A stretch of 44,099 nucleotides of DNA from Saccharofermentans sp. (GTDB lineage: Bacteria > Bacillota > Clostridia > Saccharofermentanales > Saccharofermentanaceae): positions 1 through 44,099 of the forward strand of contig JAKSRK010000011.1 of assembly GCA_024403655.1 (NCBI GenBank). Direction: 5' to 3'. Positions 15,984-25,235 of this stretch are shown piece after piece. Made by a program: the position numbers and the translations under genes. The notes under the pieces are model-generated. The model saw only the letters and a list, made by a program, of their open reading frames with translations. It was not told the DNA's origin and ran no database searches. Every line of letters begins with the position of its first letter. The stretch's first letter is position 1.

Positions 15984-16988
15984 ATGAATGACGCATTTTC
16001 AGCGGCATGGGGTTACATTTCCCAGGCTGCATCCAATTTAAGAGGAAAGAAATTACTGGTATATACTGCCAGCCTTATTATTGCTATTCTGGCCATGGTG
16101 CCTGCACTGGTGATGTTTGGAATAAGCAAGGATACGCAGTACCTTAGAAACAGCAACTCTAACTCTATAACCAACTACATTGACACACGTTCCGGAACTA
16201 CTGCTACTAATGATGACGGCTTCAAAAGCGAAGGTCAAATACTTTCAGAGAAGTTAGCAAGAGAAAGACAGAGGACACAGTCAATTATTGCTTCTTCCGT
16301 CATCTCTTTGCTTAATGCCGGCAATGAGATACTTATAGTCAATATACTGTATATCGGATTGTTTTCCATATATTTAAGAGCAGGCAGACGCGATGTCAGC
16401 TTCAAGGACTTATTCTCAGGCTTTACAAACGGCAGCTATATAAACAAGGTACTTGCTATTATTCTCATGGTATTAGTCTCTGCTATACCGGCATTAGTAA
16501 TCAGTTTGGCAGGTATTCTCGGTCTCTTTATTGCAGTCCCTCTGGCCATTGCAGCAATAGTACTCGACTATTTCCTGAAGTTTGTTATGTATATTCTGGC
16601 AGACGACCCCGGCATTCCCTTTTACAGAGTTCTCAAGATCAGCTGGCAGGCATCAAGCGGATATAAGCTTACTATGTTTGTAATAAATCTTATCTGTAAT
16701 ATCCCTACATTTATATGTGTTGTGGTATCTTTCTTTATTACCATGAACGGCATTATCAATGAGGACAGCGTACTAATTGCACTTATCGGCCTGTTGCTTA
16801 GTTCGTTAGCCACACCTATAGTGCAATTCTTCGTACGTCCTTTTAACGATGCAGCCATTGCCTGCGCATTTGAAGATGCCAAGCTTACAGCTAAGAATAT
16901 GGGATACATATCAGCATTTGAGTTCTATGATCCCGAAGATCAGATAGATAACTTTGACGATAGCGGAATGAAGACTTTCGGTTGCTGA
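15984..16988 (+). CDS. DUF975-family multipass membrane protein 1
   Basis: A 334-residue protein with about six hydrophobic segments. The signature YILADDPxIPFYRVLKISW followed by SSGYKLT matches the DUF975 family, whose function is unknown. After the first helix there is a polar 70-residue loop holding KSEGQILxEKLA, and the cytoplasmic C-terminus ends in an acidic tail with YDPEDQIDNFDD. The ATG at 15984 has GGAGG eight or so bases upstream; a longer frame from 15942 lacks an RBS. It is the first of three tandem paralogues and closest to the third. Confidence 0.88.
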   Translation: MNDAFSAAWGYISQAASNLRGKKLLVYTASLIIAILAMVPALVMFGISKDTQYLRNSNSNSITNYIDTRSGTTATNDDGFKSEGQILSEKLARERQRTQSIIASSVISLLNAGNEILIVNILYIGLFSIYLRAGRRDVSFKDLFSGFTNGSYINKVLAIILMVLVSAIPALVISLAGILGLFIAVPLAIAAIVLDYFLKFVMYILADDPGIPFYRVLKISWQASSGYKLTMFVINLICNIPTFICVVVSFFITMNGIINEDSVLIALIGLLLSSLATPIVQFFVRPFNDAAIACAFEDAKLTAKNMGYISAFEFYDPEDQIDNFDDSGMKTFGC

Positions 16989-16997
16989 GGATAATAA

Positions 16998-17804
16998 ATG
17001 AATTATATTTTCTCGGAAGCTAAGAATCATATTTTACAAGGACGTCGTTACTTACGAGGAAGAGAAGAATTAGTATATACTGCTATATTCATAGTTGTTC
17101 TAGTTGCCGTATTTCCGGCGCTTCTAATGTGCTTAGCTAGCCATACCATTGTTGCTTTTATTAAGCTCATGACTAACCTGACCTTCAAATACACAATTGT
17201 CGGTCTTCCGTTTGTAGTCGGCTATGAAGCATTGATAGTAAATACTATGTATGTCGGCTTATTTTCCATATACATCAAACCTGATACAAAAATCAAAGAT
17301 GTTTTTTCCGGATTCACAAAAGGCAACTACTTTAACAAGGTAATTGCACTTATCGTCTATGAAGCAGCTTTCATTCCAATGATTCTCTTCGTCAAGTTAT
17401 TCAATGTAATCAGCATGTTCGCTCTGCCTTTTGTGGTTGTATCCGTAATATGTATATGCCGCCTTAGTCTTGTAAGTTTTATCCTTGCTGACGACCCGAC
17501 GATTCCGTTTTACAGAGCCATACAAATGAGCTGGGAAGCTACGGATGGATATAAGCTTACAATATTCATGATTAATCTTATATGTTGTTTGCCTGTAGTT
17601 ATCTACACATTAATATATTCCGTCTTTTCCGAATTACTGTTCGACTATGATGTAAACATCTTTATACATTTATTTGTGATGATAGGACTAATGAGAAGTA
17701 CATATGCTTTAGCCTTACTGAGAGTCATGGCGCGTATGTTTAACGACGCTGCTATTGCCAGCGTTTATAAGGATGCAAGGAATAATTATAAGGAGGATAG
17801 ATAA
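16998..17804 (+). CDS. DUF975-family multipass membrane protein 2 (short form)
   Basis: A 268-residue paralogue of its two neighbours, keeping the hydrophobic core and the ILADDPTIPFYRAIQMSW signature but lacking both the polar loop after the first helix and the acidic YDPEDQIDNFDD tail. It begins 9 bases after the first copy, preceded by a weak GAGGA RBS. AT content looks higher than in the other copies. Function unknown; a three-subunit membrane complex with its neighbours is possible. Confidence 0.85.
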   Translation: MNYIFSEAKNHILQGRRYLRGREELVYTAIFIVVLVAVFPALLMCLASHTIVAFIKLMTNLTFKYTIVGLPFVVGYEALIVNTMYVGLFSIYIKPDTKIKDVFSGFTKGNYFNKVIALIVYEAAFIPMILFVKLFNVISMFALPFVVVSVICICRLSLVSFILADDPTIPFYRAIQMSWEATDGYKLTIFMINLICCLPVVIYTLIYSVFSELLFDYDVNIFIHLFVMIGLMRSTYALALLRVMARMFNDAAIASVYKDARNNYKEDR

Positions 17805-17806
17805 AA

Positions 17807-18805
17807 ATGAATGACGCAATAAGAGCAGCTTGGGGCTACATTGGTCAGGGAATATGCAATCTACGCGGGGCAAAGCGTCTGGTTTATCCTGCATGCATAT
17901 TAGTTGCTCTTGTTTCCCTGCTGCCTGCAATTCTGATGTTCGGATTAACTCGCGATACTGAATACCTTGGTGTTTCCAGAACATATTGGGTAAACAGATA
18001 TTGGAATAGCGATTCCACGACCGAAGCGAACAGTGACGAATTCAAAAGCGAAGGTCAGATACTTGGAGAGAAACTTGCAAAGCAGAGGGCGAAGTCCAGA
18101 GCTATAGTAGTAGCCAGTGTAAGCGGAGTAATCGATGTATTCAACAAAGTATTGATGGTTAATGTCTTGAACGTCGGACTATACTCCATGTACCTTAAGT
18201 CCGCCAAAGGAGATGTTAAGTTCAAAATGCTGTTCACAGGCTTTACTAACGGACGCTATGTGAACACAATACTGGCTCTTATCGTAAGTTCGGTAATAGC
18301 CAGTCTGCCTGCTTTCATAATGGATCTGAACCTGCTCCTTAACATGTTTATCGGAGTTCCCTTAGCAATCCTTACTCTGGTTCTTACACTTTATCTGAAT
18401 TTTGTAATTTACATTCTGGCAGATGACCCCAGCATTCATTTCTTAAGAGTAATAAAAATCAGCTGGCAGGCATCAGAAGGCTACAAGCTTACTATGTTAG
18501 TTATCACATTAATTGGTTCTTTACCTTCTCTTGTATGTTTTACAATTGCTTTCTTCACGGAAATGAGCGGCATTATCGACCATAAGAATATGAGCATGGC
18601 GTTCTTGGGTTTCTTCATGCAGGCAATTCTTACGCCTATAATGGGTCTGATTATGCGTCCCGTTATCGATTCAGCGATTGGATGTGCATATGAAGACGCC
18701 AAGTATTCTGCAAGGAATATGGGCATCATATCACCCTACGAATTCTACGATCCGGAAGATCAGATAGATAACTTCGATGATGGTGGAATGAAGATATACG
18801 GTTAA
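17807..18805 (+). CDS. DUF975-family multipass membrane protein 3
   Basis: A 332-residue paralogue, very close to copy 1 including the KSEGQILGEKLA loop, the YILADDPSIHFLRVIKISW signature and the YDPEDQIDNFDD tail. It starts 2 bases after copy 2 with an AAGGAGG RBS inside the end of that gene. The last 50 bases of coding DNA are almost identical to copy 1, suggesting recent duplication or gene conversion. It converges on the gene at 18832, with only 26 bases between the two stops. Confidence 0.88.
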   Translation: MNDAIRAAWGYIGQGICNLRGAKRLVYPACILVALVSLLPAILMFGLTRDTEYLGVSRTYWVNRYWNSDSTTEANSDEFKSEGQILGEKLAKQRAKSRAIVVASVSGVIDVFNKVLMVNVLNVGLYSMYLKSAKGDVKFKMLFTGFTNGRYVNTILALIVSSVIASLPAFIMDLNLLLNMFIGVPLAILTLVLTLYLNFVIYILADDPSIHFLRVIKISWQASEGYKLTMLVITLIGSLPSLVCFTIAFFTEMSGIIDHKNMSMAFLGFFMQAILTPIMGLIMRPVIDSAIGCAYEDAKYSARNMGIISPYEFYDPEDQIDNFDDGGMKIYG

Positions 18806-18831
18806 TAACTGAATATCAAATAGTATCGTAA

Positions 18832-20232
18832 TTATACGGCCGTGACGGCATAAGAGAAGCCGTCATCGGTCGTATATTCATATACAACAAATCCGTCCGC
18901 AACGAAGATCTTAACTACTTCCATATCTTCGAATGTTGTTAAGATCTGCTTATCGGTTCCGTCCTGCTTAGACAGGCAAAGATCGAAGGATACGGGATCG
19001 TAGTCCTCCCCGTCCTCTGTCTGCTTACGCTCGACATAGTAGACCATATCACCCTGCATGGATACTGTAGGAAGCACGCCTGAATAGGGAGCTGCAACAC
19101 CTGACATATCAAACACACCGGTATTACCGATAATGCAGGGATAAAGTGAATTGGAATATACAATATGAGCTGCGTAAATCTCATTTACGGCAAGATCTAT
19201 ATTATCTGAGATTACTGTTCTTCTCATGTCATACCATCCGTCTGATGAAGAGGTTGTAACAAAGAATAAATAGCCGTCTCTGATACCAAGGAAGCTGTTA
19301 AAAAGTCTTGCGGAAGAATCTTCTGCAAAAGCGGATGCCTTAAGCTCACCGGAACTAATCTTATACTGTACAAGATAGTTTACGGCATCTTCCCCTTCTG
19401 CCTTACCGATATAGAAAAGCTCATCGCCCCATCTGCAAAGAGGAGAAGATTCTACCATCTTATATGTGTCTTCAAGATACTCAATATTACCTTCGGCATC
19501 GATTGAACACAAAGAAGATGTTACATCAAAGTCGTAGAAATATACCTTGCCTTCGTAGACCTGGGCACCGTTAAAGGAATTGGAAGCCTGAGCGAAGAAA
19601 TCAGGGTTATATACTCTCTTTTCCTTGCCGTAGATACCGTACAAGGATGATGAGCTTCCTGCAACGAGTGCGGCAAGTTCAAGGCCGATGGCAGCGACAA
19701 GAAGAGTACACATGCATGAAAGAACTATCTTTCTGAGCTTAAAGTCAGAGAATCTGTACTTCTTCTTCATGCCCTCAAAGTTAATTGCAAACATTATTGC
19801 TGAGATTCCCCAGAAGATACCTGCAGTAAGGAAAGCAACGAATCCTGTAGTATCGGGATCTACACCTGCCTTGGTTGCAATAGGTACGAGCAGGAAGAAA
19901 AGGCAGCAGCTTACTCCTCCAATAAGATTTGCACCAAGATCAAGAATAAGTCCTGCTGAATCGTTCTTATATCTTGCCTTGCCGCCTGTACACATTACCT
20001 GTGCAGCTACTTCCATTCCGATTAAGGATAACATGGCAACGATAAGACCGCTGTTAAGAAGCTTATAAGGAAGAATACTCGTTATTGGATAAGCGAGAGT
20101 AAAGAACATCTCATAAGGAATCTTAGGATCCGTCGCGAAAGGAGTATGGTTCTTAATCGTAAAGAAGAGGATGATTCCTGCAAAAATAATTGATACAGCT
20201 CTTAAAGGGAGTAATTTCTTGTACTTGTTCAT
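18832..20232 (-). CDS. Membrane protein with a C-terminal propeller-like ectodomain
   Basis: A 466-residue protein. Residues 1-205 contain about five or six transmembrane helices; the remaining 260 residues form a beta-rich domain with repeating patterns such as KVYFYDF, ELFYIGK, YLFFVTT and MVYYVER spaced 35-55 residues apart, which suggests a beta-propeller of the DUF5050 sort placed outside the cell. No catalytic motif or named family was recognised. The ATG lies one base after galM and has no clear RBS, so translation is probably coupled. It is the last gene of ppx-ppk-galM. Confidence 0.8.
   Translation of the reverse strand: MNKYKKLLPLRAVSIIFAGIILFFTIKNHTPFATDPKIPYEMFFTLAYPITSILPYKLLNSGLIVAMLSLIGMEVAAQVMCTGGKARYKNDSAGLILDLGANLIGGVSCCLFFLLVPIATKAGVDPDTTGFVAFLTAGIFWGISAIMFAINFEGMKKKYRFSDFKLRKIVLSCMCTLLVAAIGLELAALVAGSSSSLYGIYGKEKRVYNPDFFAQASNSFNGAQVYEGKVYFYDFDVTSSLCSIDAEGNIEYLEDTYKMVESSPLCRWGDELFYIGKAEGEDAVNYLVQYKISSGELKASAFAEDSSARLFNSFLGIRDGYLFFVTTSSSDGWYDMRRTVISDNIDLAVNEIYAAHIVYSNSLYPCIIGNTGVFDMSGVAAPYSGVLPTVSMQGDMVYYVERKQTEDGEDYDPVSFDLCLSKQDGTDKQILTTFEDMEVVKIFVADGFVVYEYTTDDGFSYAVTAV
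18833..18876. terminator. Long hairpin overlapping a gene end, probable bidirectional terminator
   Basis: TATACGGCCGTGACGGC and its near-perfect complement (one bulge, one wobble) form a stem of about 16 bp with a 9-base loop. It lies inside the last 14 codons of the minus-strand membrane protein and covers its stop codon. It is the only hairpin between the convergent genes, but the T-tracts on both sides are poor. Confidence 0.5.
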
Positions 20233-20233
20233 A

Positions 20234-21319
20234 TTAGTTAAATCTATAGCCGCAGGCGTGGTATGTCGTCTGCCCTTTCTTTATTATCGGTGTACTGAAT
20301 TCGGGGATATTAACAGCATTGGGATACATCTGTGCTTCAAGACATACTGCACCGTACTGCTTATAGGGAATATCACCCTTCTGAAGATTGCCGCCAAGGT
20401 GATTGCCGGCATAAATCTGAAGGCCGGGCATATCGGTAAGAACTTCCATCTTCCTTGAAGACTTATCATCTTCCAAAGTCGCAACGAGAGTGAACTTACC
20501 TTCTTCCCTGTCTACGCAGAAGTTCTGGTCAACGCCGAGTGAACCCTTTGTCTGATCGTGATCGAGAGTTAATACCTGCTTAAGAGGAGCTCCGTTTCTG
20601 AAATCAAAGATAGTTCCTTCAACATCAATATAAGTACCGTCGGGGCAGGCATCAGTCTTATGTGTAACTTTGTCCGCATCAATGGTAAGGATATTGTTGC
20701 CTGTATAGCCGGAGTCATGTCCACCCAGGTTAAAGTAAGAATGGTTAGTGGGCGCAAATATCGTATCCTGATCTGAAGTTCCCTTATATGCGATAAGTAA
20801 GGTTCTGTCCTTAAGCCATACATAAAGGACATATGTATCAAGGTTACCCGGGAAGCCGCATGCTCCGTCCGGTGACAGATAATGAAGAAGAACACCTTCG
20901 GATGCTGCTTCTTCGATACCTTCGATATTCGTAGAAGAGATAAACTCATTTGCTTCTTCTACTGAGACTACCTGACCGTCCCAGAATACATTCTGGTAAG
21001 AAGGTGATCCTCCATGAAGGTTGTTGTTGCCGTCGTTAAGCGGAGCCTTATATTCGACATCGCCGATCTTATAAGTTGCTCCCTTTATTCTGTTGGCACT
21101 TCTTCCTACTACGGAACCGTGATTAGACACATCCTGTACGTAGGCATCAAGGTCCTTAAGACCAAGCATAATGTCAGCTGTAACGCCGTCTTTGTCGGGT
21201 ATATGAAGCTCAGTGATCAAAGCTCCGTACTCGATAATCTTACAGCAGGCGCCAAAGTCTGACGTCATATTAAACAGCTTACAGCTCTTATCTGTGCCCT
21301 GATAATTATCTATCTGCAT
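20234..21319 (-). CDS. galM: Aldose 1-epimerase (mutarotase)
   Basis: A 361-residue protein interconverting alpha and beta anomers of aldoses such as galactose. Typical motifs are visible: GRSANRIKGA, NNLHGG, the catalytic His in NHSYFNLGGH and the catalytic Glu in VCLEAQMYPNAVN. Length fits the family. The ATG at 21319 follows AAAGGAG; an in-frame extension to 21361 overlaps ppk and is not conserved. It lies 13 bases after ppk. Its presence in a polyphosphate operon has no obvious metabolic reason. Confidence 0.95.
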   Translation of the reverse strand: MQIDNYQGTDKSCKLFNMTSDFGACCKIIEYGALITELHIPDKDGVTADIMLGLKDLDAYVQDVSNHGSVVGRSANRIKGATYKIGDVEYKAPLNDGNNNLHGGSPSYQNVFWDGQVVSVEEANEFISSTNIEGIEEAASEGVLLHYLSPDGACGFPGNLDTYVLYVWLKDRTLLIAYKGTSDQDTIFAPTNHSYFNLGGHDSGYTGNNILTIDADKVTHKTDACPDGTYIDVEGTIFDFRNGAPLKQVLTLDHDQTKGSLGVDQNFCVDREEGKFTLVATLEDDKSSRKMEVLTDMPGLQIYAGNHLGGNLQKGDIPYKQYGAVCLEAQMYPNAVNIPEFSTPIIKKGQTTYHACGYRFN

Positions 21320-21332
21320 AAGACTGACTCCT

Positions 21333-23636
21333 TTATTCAACTTCTGAAGTAGCAGGCTCAAAAGCAGCTACTTCGTTGGGAATATACCTGTCTGCCACAG
21401 CTTCGTTAGCCAGGCTTATGAGCTTCTCCTGACTGTCGAGCTTGATCTTGCCGCGAAGATCGAGCTTATGGTATGTTCCGTCATCACTTAAATAGTGTGC
21501 TCTTATAGTATCATTAAGTTCTGTCTCCAGAACCTCGATAACTCTCTGTCTGCAATCCGGATCTTCTATCGGGAACATAAGCTCGACACGTCGGTCAAGG
21601 TTACGTGGCATCCAGTCGGCAGAAGCCAGGAAGAGGTCTTCATGGCCCTCGTTATAGAAGTAGAAGATTCTTGAATGCTCGAGGAATCTTCCCGTTATGG
21701 ATCTGACGGTAATATTGTCGCTTAATCCCGGAAGACCTGCTCTTAAGCAGCAGATACCTCTGATAATAAGATCAATCTGAACTCCCGCCTGAGACGCCTT
21801 ATAAAGCTCCTCAATTATCGTTCCGTCAACGAGTGAATTAATCTTAGCTACGATTCTGCCGGGCTTACCTGAAGCTGCATTATCAGCTTCTTTTCTGATT
21901 CTCTTAATGAAATAATCCTTCAGCTTAATAGGCGCAGGGATAAGTCTTCTCCATGTAGTCGGAATAGAATAACCGGACAGCATATTAAAGAACTCGGATG
22001 CATCTTCACCGAAGCTTTCAGATGCTGTAAAAAGACCGATATCCGTATATATCTTTGCCGTTATGTCGTTATAGTTACCTGTTCCGAGGTGAAGATATCT
22101 TCTGATACCGTCTTCTTCTCTTCTTACGACAAGAGTTATCTTACTGTGTGTCTTAAGTCCTACAAGACCATAGATAACGTGGCAGCCTGCATTCTCAAGC
22201 TTCTTGGCCCAGTTGATGTTATTCTCTTCATCGAATCTGGCCTTAAGTTCTACAAGAACCATTACCTGCTTACCGTTCTTGGCTGCTTCAAGCAAAGATG
22301 CGATGATTGGAGATCTCGCGGATACTCTGTAGAGGGTCTGCTTGATGGCAAGGACATTGGGATCAACGGCAGCCTGACGTACGAACTCCAGTACGGGATC
22401 AAAGCTCTCGTAAGGATGGTGTACGATTCTGTCCTTCTCTCTTATCTGGTCGAATATATTGTCGAGGCTCTCGCCAAACATGGAAGGAGCCGCGGGTACA
22501 TGCTCAGGATATCTTAAGGCCCTGAATGCTTCCTTATCCAAAGCAGAATTAATCTTGGAAAGGAATGTAAGGTCGATGGGACCTGATACACAGAAGATAT
22601 CTTCGCTTCTTATCTTAAGTTCGGTTACTATGAATTCAAGAAGTTCGGGATCAGTATCTTCTTCTACTTCCAGTCTGATAATTGAACCGAATCTTCTCTT
22701 TCTAACCTGCTCTTCAATCTCCTTAAGAAGATCTTCAGCCTCATCCTCGTCGATATCAAGATCGGCATTACGCATGATCCTGTAGCAGCCTGAAGCTACA
22801 ACCTTCTTATTCAGGAAGAGCATATCAAGATTAGCCTTGATTATCTGCTCAATCGGAACAAAATATACTTCATCATTAAGATTCATTCTGTAAAGTCTGG
22901 GTACTACATTAGGAATCTGCAAAGTAGCATAGCTTATCTCAGAATGATCCTGCTCTTCGCCTCTGCTCTCGGATACCAGGCTTCCGGCACCTTCAAGAGC
23001 CACGCACATATTAAGCATTCTGTTATAGATGAGCGGGAAAGGTCTTGAAGCATCGACTGCCATGGGAGTTAAGATGGGATAAAGCACCGTCTCAAAGTAG
23101 TCGTCGCACTGGGCCTGTAAATCACCGGGAAGCTCCTTATAGTCGCAAAGATTAACCTTCTCCTGGCGAAGAGCGGGAACCAGAGATCTGTTAAATGTCG
23201 AATACATAAGAGACATTGACGCTCTCGTCTTAGCATCTATTGCAAGAAGCTGCTCCTTTACGGTCATGCCGGCAATATCCTTCTGGGTAAAATCCATACT
23301 GGCCATATCACGAAGAGAAGCTACTCTTACGATATAAAACTCGTCTAAGTTAGATGCAGTGATTGCAAGGAAATTAAGCCTTTCGAGGAGAGGGTTCTTT
23401 GTATCTCTTGCCTCGTGAAGTACTCTGTCGTTGAACTCAAGCCAGCTTAATTCTCTGTTAAAGAATTTATCTCCGGGAGCAAGTGTCTTCTTGGAAGAAG
23501 CCTTGGCTGAAGCAGACTTTGAGGAAGACGCCTTAGCGGATGAAGTCTTTGCTGATGAAGCCTTTGCAGATGAAGCCTTAGTCGAAGAAGTCTTCTTAGT
23601 AGTTTTCTTGGTTGTTTTCTTAGCATTTGCAGCCAT
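21333..23636 (-). CDS. ppk1: Polyphosphate kinase 1 with a lysine-repeat N-terminal tail
   Basis: A 767-residue enzyme that reversibly polymerises the gamma-phosphate of ATP into polyphosphate. The core begins at FFNRELSWLEFN (near residue 58). The autophosphorylated His lies in YLHLGTGNYN (near residue 490), and the second conserved His in FLEHSRIF; both phospholipase-D-like halves are present. About 55 extra residues precede the core: Lys/Thr-rich, then pentapeptides with a lysine every fifth position from 20 to 50, with no acidic residue. The start codon overlaps the ppx stop (TAATG), with GGAGG upstream. Confidence 0.96.
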   Translation of the reverse strand: MAANAKKTTKKTTKKTSSTKASSAKASSAKTSSAKASSSKSASAKASSKKTLAPGDKFFNRELSWLEFNDRVLHEARDTKNPLLERLNFLAITASNLDEFYIVRVASLRDMASMDFTQKDIAGMTVKEQLLAIDAKTRASMSLMYSTFNRSLVPALRQEKVNLCDYKELPGDLQAQCDDYFETVLYPILTPMAVDASRPFPLIYNRMLNMCVALEGAGSLVSESRGEEQDHSEISYATLQIPNVVPRLYRMNLNDEVYFVPIEQIIKANLDMLFLNKKVVASGCYRIMRNADLDIDEDEAEDLLKEIEEQVRKRRFGSIIRLEVEEDTDPELLEFIVTELKIRSEDIFCVSGPIDLTFLSKINSALDKEAFRALRYPEHVPAAPSMFGESLDNIFDQIREKDRIVHHPYESFDPVLEFVRQAAVDPNVLAIKQTLYRVSARSPIIASLLEAAKNGKQVMVLVELKARFDEENNINWAKKLENAGCHVIYGLVGLKTHSKITLVVRREEDGIRRYLHLGTGNYNDITAKIYTDIGLFTASESFGEDASEFFNMLSGYSIPTTWRRLIPAPIKLKDYFIKRIRKEADNAASGKPGRIVAKINSLVDGTIIEELYKASQAGVQIDLIIRGICCLRAGLPGLSDNITVRSITGRFLEHSRIFYFYNEGHEDLFLASADWMPRNLDRRVELMFPIEDPDCRQRVIEVLETELNDTIRAHYLSDDGTYHKLDLRGKIKLDSQEKLISLANEAVADRYIPNEVAAFEPATSEVE
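23487..23591 (-). repeat. Coding pentapeptide repeat (xSSAK) in Ppk tail
   Basis: The codons for residues 16-50 of Ppk encode about seven pentapeptides of the kind ASSAK, TSSAK, ASSSK, SASAK, with Lys at 20, 25, 30, 35, 40, 45 and 50. The DNA shows imperfect 15-base repeats. Composition resembles histone H1-like tails. Confidence 0.85.
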
Positions 23637-25174
23637 TACATGTGCCTCCTGACCTTAAGTTCAGGCTTAACGCCTATTATCTGCTCAAAAAGTTCGCTTC
23701 TGTGCTCAAAGGACCATGTCTCAAAAGACATATCCGCAGAAGCATCAAGCGATATATGAAGCTTGTCGGGATATAAAGCAACAGACATCTTCCCTGACTT
23801 TTGCTTATGGGATGCATCGAGTGCATCTGCGATTCTGAGCATAGCCGTAAGCTTACTTACTATAACCTTCTTGTACGCAGGAAGGTTTCTGTAGTAGAAA
23901 TTCTCATAAGGATTCTGCTTGGGGTAAAGTCTTACGACCAGTGCAATCGTGTCGAGCTCATCCGAATCAAGTCCTATAAGATCCGTGTATCTTATGAGGG
24001 CATATGCTGCTTCGTTATGGTCTGTTGCATGGATGAACTTACCGCACTCGTGAAGAATAGCCGACAGCCTCAGAAGGAGTCTGTCCCTCTCATTAAGGCC
24101 GCTTAACTTTCTTGAAGAATCGAAGATCTCAAGTGCAGCTTTCTCAACAAATTCAATATGCTTCTTATCCGTCTTATAACGCTTGGCTACATTTCTTGCA
24201 GCTCTTACAAGATCGTCGTCGGGATTAACCGTAGGCTTATAGCCGGCCATCTTGCAGCAGTAGCTGTAAACGATGCCTTCTGACAAAGAAGCGTGCGGGA
24301 AATAAATCTTGTCTACTCCCGTATACTCAAGCATGTTCTTGATAATAAGTGCCGCCGGCAAAAGAAGCGGAGCAATATTTGTGGGGATTCTGTCATTTAA
24401 AGACAGATCGGAAGGTCTGGTATTAAGAAGATACTCGTAGACATTAAGGAATTCGCCTTTGTCTATGGTGCACTTCCTGTTAGGGTCCTTACCCGCAAGA
24501 AGCTTGATATAACCCAGCTCGCCTCCGAAAGCAATCAGGTTCTTATAAACGATTCCCTTAGGCTCTACAGCATGGTAGTCGTCAAGGTCCTGCGCAATAT
24601 ATTCTTCGAGGACATCCTCGTAATGTATCGTTCTGCTCTGAAGATCAGACAGGAGGTCGTAGATTCTTAATGAACCCAGTACCATGTTCTGGCTGAAGAT
24701 GAAGTCTGACTTGTCGTAAACCGTAGCCTGCAGCGAACCTGAACCGATATCAAGAATCATGGTACCCGACTCGACCAGCTGTGCGAAGTCAGGCATCGTC
24801 TCTCTTACCGCGAGATTATGGTAGAACCTCTCCATGGAGTTATCCAAAATCTCAATATTGAATCCCGTTCTTATTCGTATTTGCTCTATTACTACGTCCT
24901 TATTGGCCGCATGGCGAAAGGCACTCGTAGCAACACAGAAAATACGTGACACCTGATACTCTCTGCACTTCATCTCAAAATCACTGAGACAGTCACAGAG
25001 CTCATCCATCTCGGAAGATTCGATAACACCTGTACGGTAACTCTTAGTGCCGAGTGAAGTAATCTTCCTTACGGCATCTATCTCCTTGGGTTTCCCCTTG
25101 GAACCTATCTCGAATATCTTAAGTCTTGCTGTCAGAGAACCGACGTCAATAACAGCTACGGTCTTTTTAGCCAT
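23636..25174 (-). CDS. ppx: Ppx/GppA-type exopolyphosphatase with C-terminal HD-like domain
   Basis: A 512-residue protein. Residues 1-310 are the actin-like ATPase fold of Ppx/GppA (IDVGSLTARLKIFE, VATSAFRHA, LDIGSGSLQ); the rest is an HD-type helical domain with LHECGKF. Expected to degrade polyphosphate or pppGpp from the chain end. In the motif where relatives have a Glu-Glu or Ser-Glu pair before Arg, this protein has NSMERF, so the first acidic position is Met; and the GGGSTE Glu is Gln, which I recall as common in the clostridial branch. Catalysis is therefore uncertain. GGAG lies nine bases before the ATG, inside a large inverted repeat. Directly upstream of ppk. Confidence 0.9.
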   Translation of the reverse strand: MAKKTVAVIDVGSLTARLKIFEIGSKGKPKEIDAVRKITSLGTKSYRTGVIESSEMDELCDCLSDFEMKCREYQVSRIFCVATSAFRHAANKDVVIEQIRIRTGFNIEILDNSMERFYHNLAVRETMPDFAQLVESGTMILDIGSGSLQATVYDKSDFIFSQNMVLGSLRIYDLLSDLQSRTIHYEDVLEEYIAQDLDDYHAVEPKGIVYKNLIAFGGELGYIKLLAGKDPNRKCTIDKGEFLNVYEYLLNTRPSDLSLNDRIPTNIAPLLLPAALIIKNMLEYTGVDKIYFPHASLSEGIVYSYCCKMAGYKPTVNPDDDLVRAARNVAKRYKTDKKHIEFVEKAALEIFDSSRKLSGLNERDRLLLRLSAILHECGKFIHATDHNEAAYALIRYTDLIGLDSDELDTIALVVRLYPKQNPYENFYYRNLPAYKKVIVSKLTAMLRIADALDASHKQKSGKMSVALYPDKLHISLDASADMSFETWSFEHRSELFEQIIGVKPELKVRRHM

Positions 25175-25176
25175 AT

Positions 25177-25235
25177 AAAAACACTCCTGCTAACAAAAGA
25201 TCATGTATAGATTATAAAGCTAGCAGGATGTTTTT
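25177..25235 (-). promoter_or_regulatory. Inverted repeat spanning the ppx RBS and a -10 box
   Basis: Two arms, 25177-25194 and 25219-25235, pair over about 16 positions (core CCTGCTAAC with GCTAGCAGG; one wobble, one bulge) around a 24-base loop. The minus-strand downstream arm contains the ppx RBS (GGAG at 25187-25184) and is followed by GTGTTTTTAT. A TATAAT -10 box (25211-25216) lies in the loop. It may act as an attenuator or RBS-masking stem on read-through transcripts, or as an operator. Confidence 0.6.

Noticed and set aside
23487..23591. CRISPR-like or satellite repeat
   Set aside because: The repeats are 15-base codon patterns encoding the Ppk pentapeptides, without spacers.
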